DNA of 6,766 nt from JAYELX01 sp964544065. GTDB taxonomy: Bacteria; Chloroflexota; Anaerolineae; Anaerolineales; UBA11858. The DNA is taken from contig CAZJBA010000162.1 of NCBI GenBank assembly GCA_964544065.1, positions 1 to 6,766 of the forward strand. The letters run 5' to 3'. Shown in pieces: positions 4,492 to 6,766 of this stretch. Below the pieces are notes generated by a model. The model searched no databases, was not told where the DNA came from, and was given only the letters and a program-made list of their open reading frames with translations. The position numbers were made by a program, and so were the translations under genes. Within the stretch, counting starts at the first letter, position 1. Each line of letters opens with the position of its first letter.

Positions 4492-6282
4492 ATGTCGAAA
4501 AATATCCTGGTCGCCGTAGCCTGGCCGTATTCCAGCGCGTCCATCCATGTTGGCAACATCACCGGCTCCTATCTCCCTGCCGATATTTTTGCCCGCTACC
4601 ATCGCCTGGCTGGCAACCGGGTCTTGATGGTGTCCGGTTCGGATGCTCATGGCACACCCGTGACCGTCAAGGCCGATGAGGAAGGCACCACGCCGTTGGA
4701 AGTGTATCAGCGCTATCACGCCAGCTTTTTGGACTTGTTTCAAAAGGCGGGCTTGAGCTACGATCTTTTCACCAGCACGCATACCGAAAATCACTTCGAG
4801 GTCGCCCAAACGATTTTCAAAGCCTTATACCAAAATGGCTATTTATATACCGAGACCCAGGAGCAGTGGTATTCCGAAACGGAAGATCGCTTTTTGCCCG
4901 ATCGTTATGTCGAGGGCACCTGTTATGTTTGCGGGCACGAAAAAGCGCGCGGCGACCAGTGCGATCATTGCGGCACGCTGATGGAGGCCAACCGCCTGAT
5001 CGAGCCGCGCTCCAAAGGGGATGGCTCCAAACCGGTGTTGCGCGAGACGGAGCATTTCTATCTCGACTTGAGCAAACTTGAAGATGCCGTGGTTGAATTT
5101 TTGGAGGCGCGCCAAGATCGTTGGCGCGCCAATGTGGTCAAACAATCCTTGGGTTGGATCAAGGCGGAGGGATTGCGCGGAAGGCCGATCACCCGCGACT
5201 TGGCCTGGGGGATTCCGGTGCCGATGGAAGATCCAAAGTGGGAGGGCAAGTGCCTGTATGTCTGGTTCGAGGCCGTGATTGGTTATCTTGCCGCTGCAAT
5301 CGAGTGGGCCCACATCACGGGGGAGGAGGATTCCTGGCATGATTGGTGGTATAACCCCGATGCCCGCAGCTATTATTTCATCGGCAAGGACAACATCCCC
5401 TTTCACGCCATCATGTGGCCTGCTCAGCTCCATGGCGCCGGAGAATGGTTTGGCAAGCTCTTCGAGGGCCGCGATGGAACCAGCCTGAATTTGCCCTACG
5501 ATGTCCCCGCCAACGAGTTCATGAACATGGAGGGGCGCAAGATTTCCGGGAGCGCCAACTGGGGCGTCTGGGGACTGGATTTTCTCTCCCGCCACGATCC
5601 TGATCCCTTGCGCTATTACCTGACCGTCAACATGCCCGAGACCAGGGACACCGACTGGGATTGGGACGAGTTCATTGCCCGGAACAACAACGAGCTTGTC
5701 GCCAACTGGGGCAATTTGGCCAATCGGGTGCTCTCGTTTGCTTACAAAAATTGGGATGGGGTAATCCCCACGCCGGGAGAAAGCCGCCCTGAAGACGAAC
5801 AGATTCTCGCCACAATCGAGACAGGCTTCGAAACCGTCGCCGATCTCATCGATCAGGTCAAGTTGCGCGCCGCCCTGACAGAAGCGATGCGCCTGGCCAC
5901 GCAAGTGAACAAATATCTCGACGAGATGGCGCCGTGGTTTGAAATCAAAGAAGATAAAGATGTTGCTGCCACGACCGTCTATACTGCCCTGCGGGCGATT
6001 GATTCGCTCAAGGTCATCTTTGCTCCCTTTTTGCCCTTTACCAGCGAGCGTTTGAACGCCTACCTGGGGTACGAGCAGCCGATTTTTGGAGAGCAAGTTG
6101 TTGGGACCGAGCAGGATGAACTCGGCGAGCACTCGTTTTTGCAATATCAGCCTGATCAAGCTGCTGGCCATTGGAAAATGAGCCACTTGCCGCCCGGACG
6201 CGAATTTCAAAAGCCGGAACCGCTGTTCAAAAAGTTGGACGCCAGTCTTGCAGACGAAGAACGAGCGCGTTTAGGCGCTTAG
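4492..6282 (+). CDS. metG: Methionyl-tRNA synthetase
   Basis: A cytosolic class I synthetase that activates methionine with ATP and charges tRNA-Met, supplying initiation and elongation. It has 596 residues. The HIGH motif appears as HVGN (19-22) after WPYSSASI. The zinc knuckle is C144, C147, C157, C160 (CYVCGHEKARGDQCDHC). The catalytic core shows YFIGKDNIPFHAIMWPA (295-311). KMSKS appears as KISGS (350-354) in NMEGRKISGSANWGVW, followed by the anticodon-binding helices (DPLRYYL, NNNELVANWGNLANRVL). The C-terminal tRNA-binding EMAP-like domain is absent, as in many bacterial MetRSs. The start at 4492 is fixed by AGGAGG at 4480-4485, six bases upstream. The in-frame ATG at 4486 is too close, and codons further upstream belong to the attenuator. 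Expression is probably controlled by the upstream Met-codon attenuator. Confidence 0.96.
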   Translation: MSKNILVAVAWPYSSASIHVGNITGSYLPADIFARYHRLAGNRVLMVSGSDAHGTPVTVKADEEGTTPLEVYQRYHASFLDLFQKAGLSYDLFTSTHTENHFEVAQTIFKALYQNGYLYTETQEQWYSETEDRFLPDRYVEGTCYVCGHEKARGDQCDHCGTLMEANRLIEPRSKGDGSKPVLRETEHFYLDLSKLEDAVVEFLEARQDRWRANVVKQSLGWIKAEGLRGRPITRDLAWGIPVPMEDPKWEGKCLYVWFEAVIGYLAAAIEWAHITGEEDSWHDWWYNPDARSYYFIGKDNIPFHAIMWPAQLHGAGEWFGKLFEGRDGTSLNLPYDVPANEFMNMEGRKISGSANWGVWGLDFLSRHDPDPLRYYLTVNMPETRDTDWDWDEFIARNNNELVANWGNLANRVLSFAYKNWDGVIPTPGESRPEDEQILATIETGFETVADLIDQVKLRAALTEAMRLATQVNKYLDEMAPWFEIKEDKDVAATTVYTALRAIDSLKVIFAPFLPFTSERLNAYLGYEQPIFGEQVVGTEQDELGEHSFLQYQPDQAAGHWKMSHLPPGREFQKPEPLFKKLDASLADEERARLGA

Positions 6283-6299
6283 TATCATCTCGACATCTG

Positions 6300-6380
6300 G
6301 GGGGAAACGAGCGCCGTTCCTTTGTCAGGATTTGCTATCCGCTCGTTTTGCCTACAAGAACGGCGTTCGCCCCCGTTTTG
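6300..6380 (+). terminator. Long stem-loop downstream of metG, likely terminator
   Basis: Eighteen bases after the metG stop, GGGGG (6300-6304) and CGAGCGCCGTTC (6308-6319) pair with GAACGGCGTTCG (6358-6369) and CCCCC (6370-6374). This makes a 17-bp stem with an AAA bulge and a 38-base loop, followed by GTTTTGTTG. A competing hairpin uses the same left arm: AAACGAGCG (6305-6313) with CGCTCGTTT (6340-6348), also followed by a T-rich trace. Either could end metG transcription. The T tracts are short, so strength is uncertain. Confidence 0.5.
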
Positions 6381-6476
6381 TTGAGAAAATACATACACAA
6401 ACAAGGTCCGCGCAGATCCGCTTGATCCGTGCCATTCGCATTCCATTCTCCTGGCAATGTTCTTTCACGCGAAAAC

Positions 6477-6505
6477 TTGTCAGCTGAACCATTTTGCGGC
6501 ATAAT
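6477..6505 (+). promoter_or_regulatory. Promoter-like sequence without an adjacent gene
   Basis: TTGTCA (6477-6482), a 17-base spacer and CATAAT (6500-6505) each match the sigma-70 consensus at five of six positions. Transcription would begin near 6512 and run into the repeat cluster. No ORF follows inside the window, so it may serve a small RNA or a gene beyond the edge, or be a chance match. Confidence 0.4.
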
Positions 6506-6583
6506 TGGTGCACCGCCCGGATCACCCCGTGTGACCGGTACGGACTGGCACTGATCACGGTCCACTCAATGTCATTATGTTAA

Positions 6584-6766
6584 GGTGCGATGCACTTCCG
6601 TGGAGCCCTGATTTCAGGTGTAATGCACGCTTTGGACGAAATCAACCTGCTAAAGTGGTTGGTAGTAAGCTACGGAGTGAAACGGAGTAGCGTTTACGGT
6701 ACTCCATTTCATTTCGTACCTAACTACGAACGATCACTTTGGACGTGCAGCGCACCTGAAATCAAC
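6584..6766. repeat. Cluster of palindromic repeats
   Basis: Three copies of a short unit with the core GGTGnnnTGCAC occur: GGTGCGATGCACTTCC (6584-6599), GATTTCAGGTGTAATGCACG (6610-6629) and an inverted copy at 6744-6763 that matches the second at 17 of 20 positions. Between copies two and three lie further nested inverted repeats: AAAGTG (6652-6657) with CACTTT (6735-6740), GTAGT (6662-6666) with ACTAC (6723-6727), and a 19-bp stem at 6671-6689/6700-6718 with a 10-base loop. CTTTGGACG occurs as a direct repeat at 6630 and 6737. The whole resembles a dispersed palindromic or MITE-like element that may continue past the window end. Confidence 0.6.

Larger units (their letters stand above)
6283..6766. 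other. Non-coding region downstream of metG
   Basis: No reading frame here has a recognisable protein, a ribosome site or convincing coding character. The stretch holds a stem-loop/terminator region (6300-6380), a promoter-like pair (6477-6505) and palindromic repeats (6584-6766), each listed separately. The next gene must lie beyond the window. Confidence 0.7.

Noticed and set aside
4843..6210. Long minus-strand open frame opposite metG
   Set aside because: It is a shadow of the GC-rich metG coding strand, without family motifs or a ribosome site.
6171..6565. Short ORFs after metG on both strands
   Set aside because: They overlap the metG end and the terminator stem, lack ribosome sites, and give low-complexity Arg/Pro/Cys-rich proteins with no recognisable family.

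Overview
The window looks bacterial and is most likely a metagenome-assembled scaffold. The gene set and the style of the proteins (a MetRS with a four-Cys zinc knuckle, a Cys-rich DUF177 protein, a DUF389 membrane protein) suggest a member of Chloroflexota or a neighbouring phylum. That placement is inference, not proof. The left 1.4 kb looks less GC-rich than the region from 2.4 kb onward, which matters because the two are joined only through an insertion sequence and a sequencing gap.

Layout. Positions 1-1268 hold the 3' part of an SLC13/CitT-type membrane transporter with two internal RCK_C (TrkA-C) domains. Positions 1392-2222 are a complete IS1-family element: a single-frame transposase on the minus strand and about 24-bp terminal inverted repeats. 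It is followed by exactly 100 N. The 55 bases before the Ns are repeated exactly after them, which is the signature of an unresolved k-mer overlap at a repeat end rather than biology. Beyond the gap, from the first base after the IS end, comes a DUF389 membrane protein lacking its N-terminal part. It converges with rdgB (XTP/dITP pyrophosphatase, minus strand). A DUF177/YceD-family gene diverges from rdgB across a short spacer with overlapping -10 boxes, and metG (methionyl-tRNA synthetase, complete) follows. The last 480 bases are non-coding. They hold a stem-loop terminator region, an orphan promoter-like sequence and a cluster of palindromic repeats.

The most interesting feature is the 250-bp region between DUF177 and metG. 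It contains a promoter (TTGACA), a 32-codon leader ORF (4311-4409) with four Met codons inside seven (M-V-M-L-C-M-M), a strong intrinsic terminator (4432-4461) just before the metG ribosome binding site, and a two-part antiterminator. In the antiterminator, 4378-4385 pairs with 4436-4443 and 4387-4393 pairs with 4423-4429, both perfectly. Upstream pairings could block the antiterminator. This is the architecture of ribosome-mediated transcription attenuation responding to charged Met-tRNA, controlling the enzyme that makes Met-tRNA. Methionine leader-peptide attenuators are, to my knowledge, rarely if ever described, and metG in other bacteria is usually associated with T-box leaders or no attenuator.
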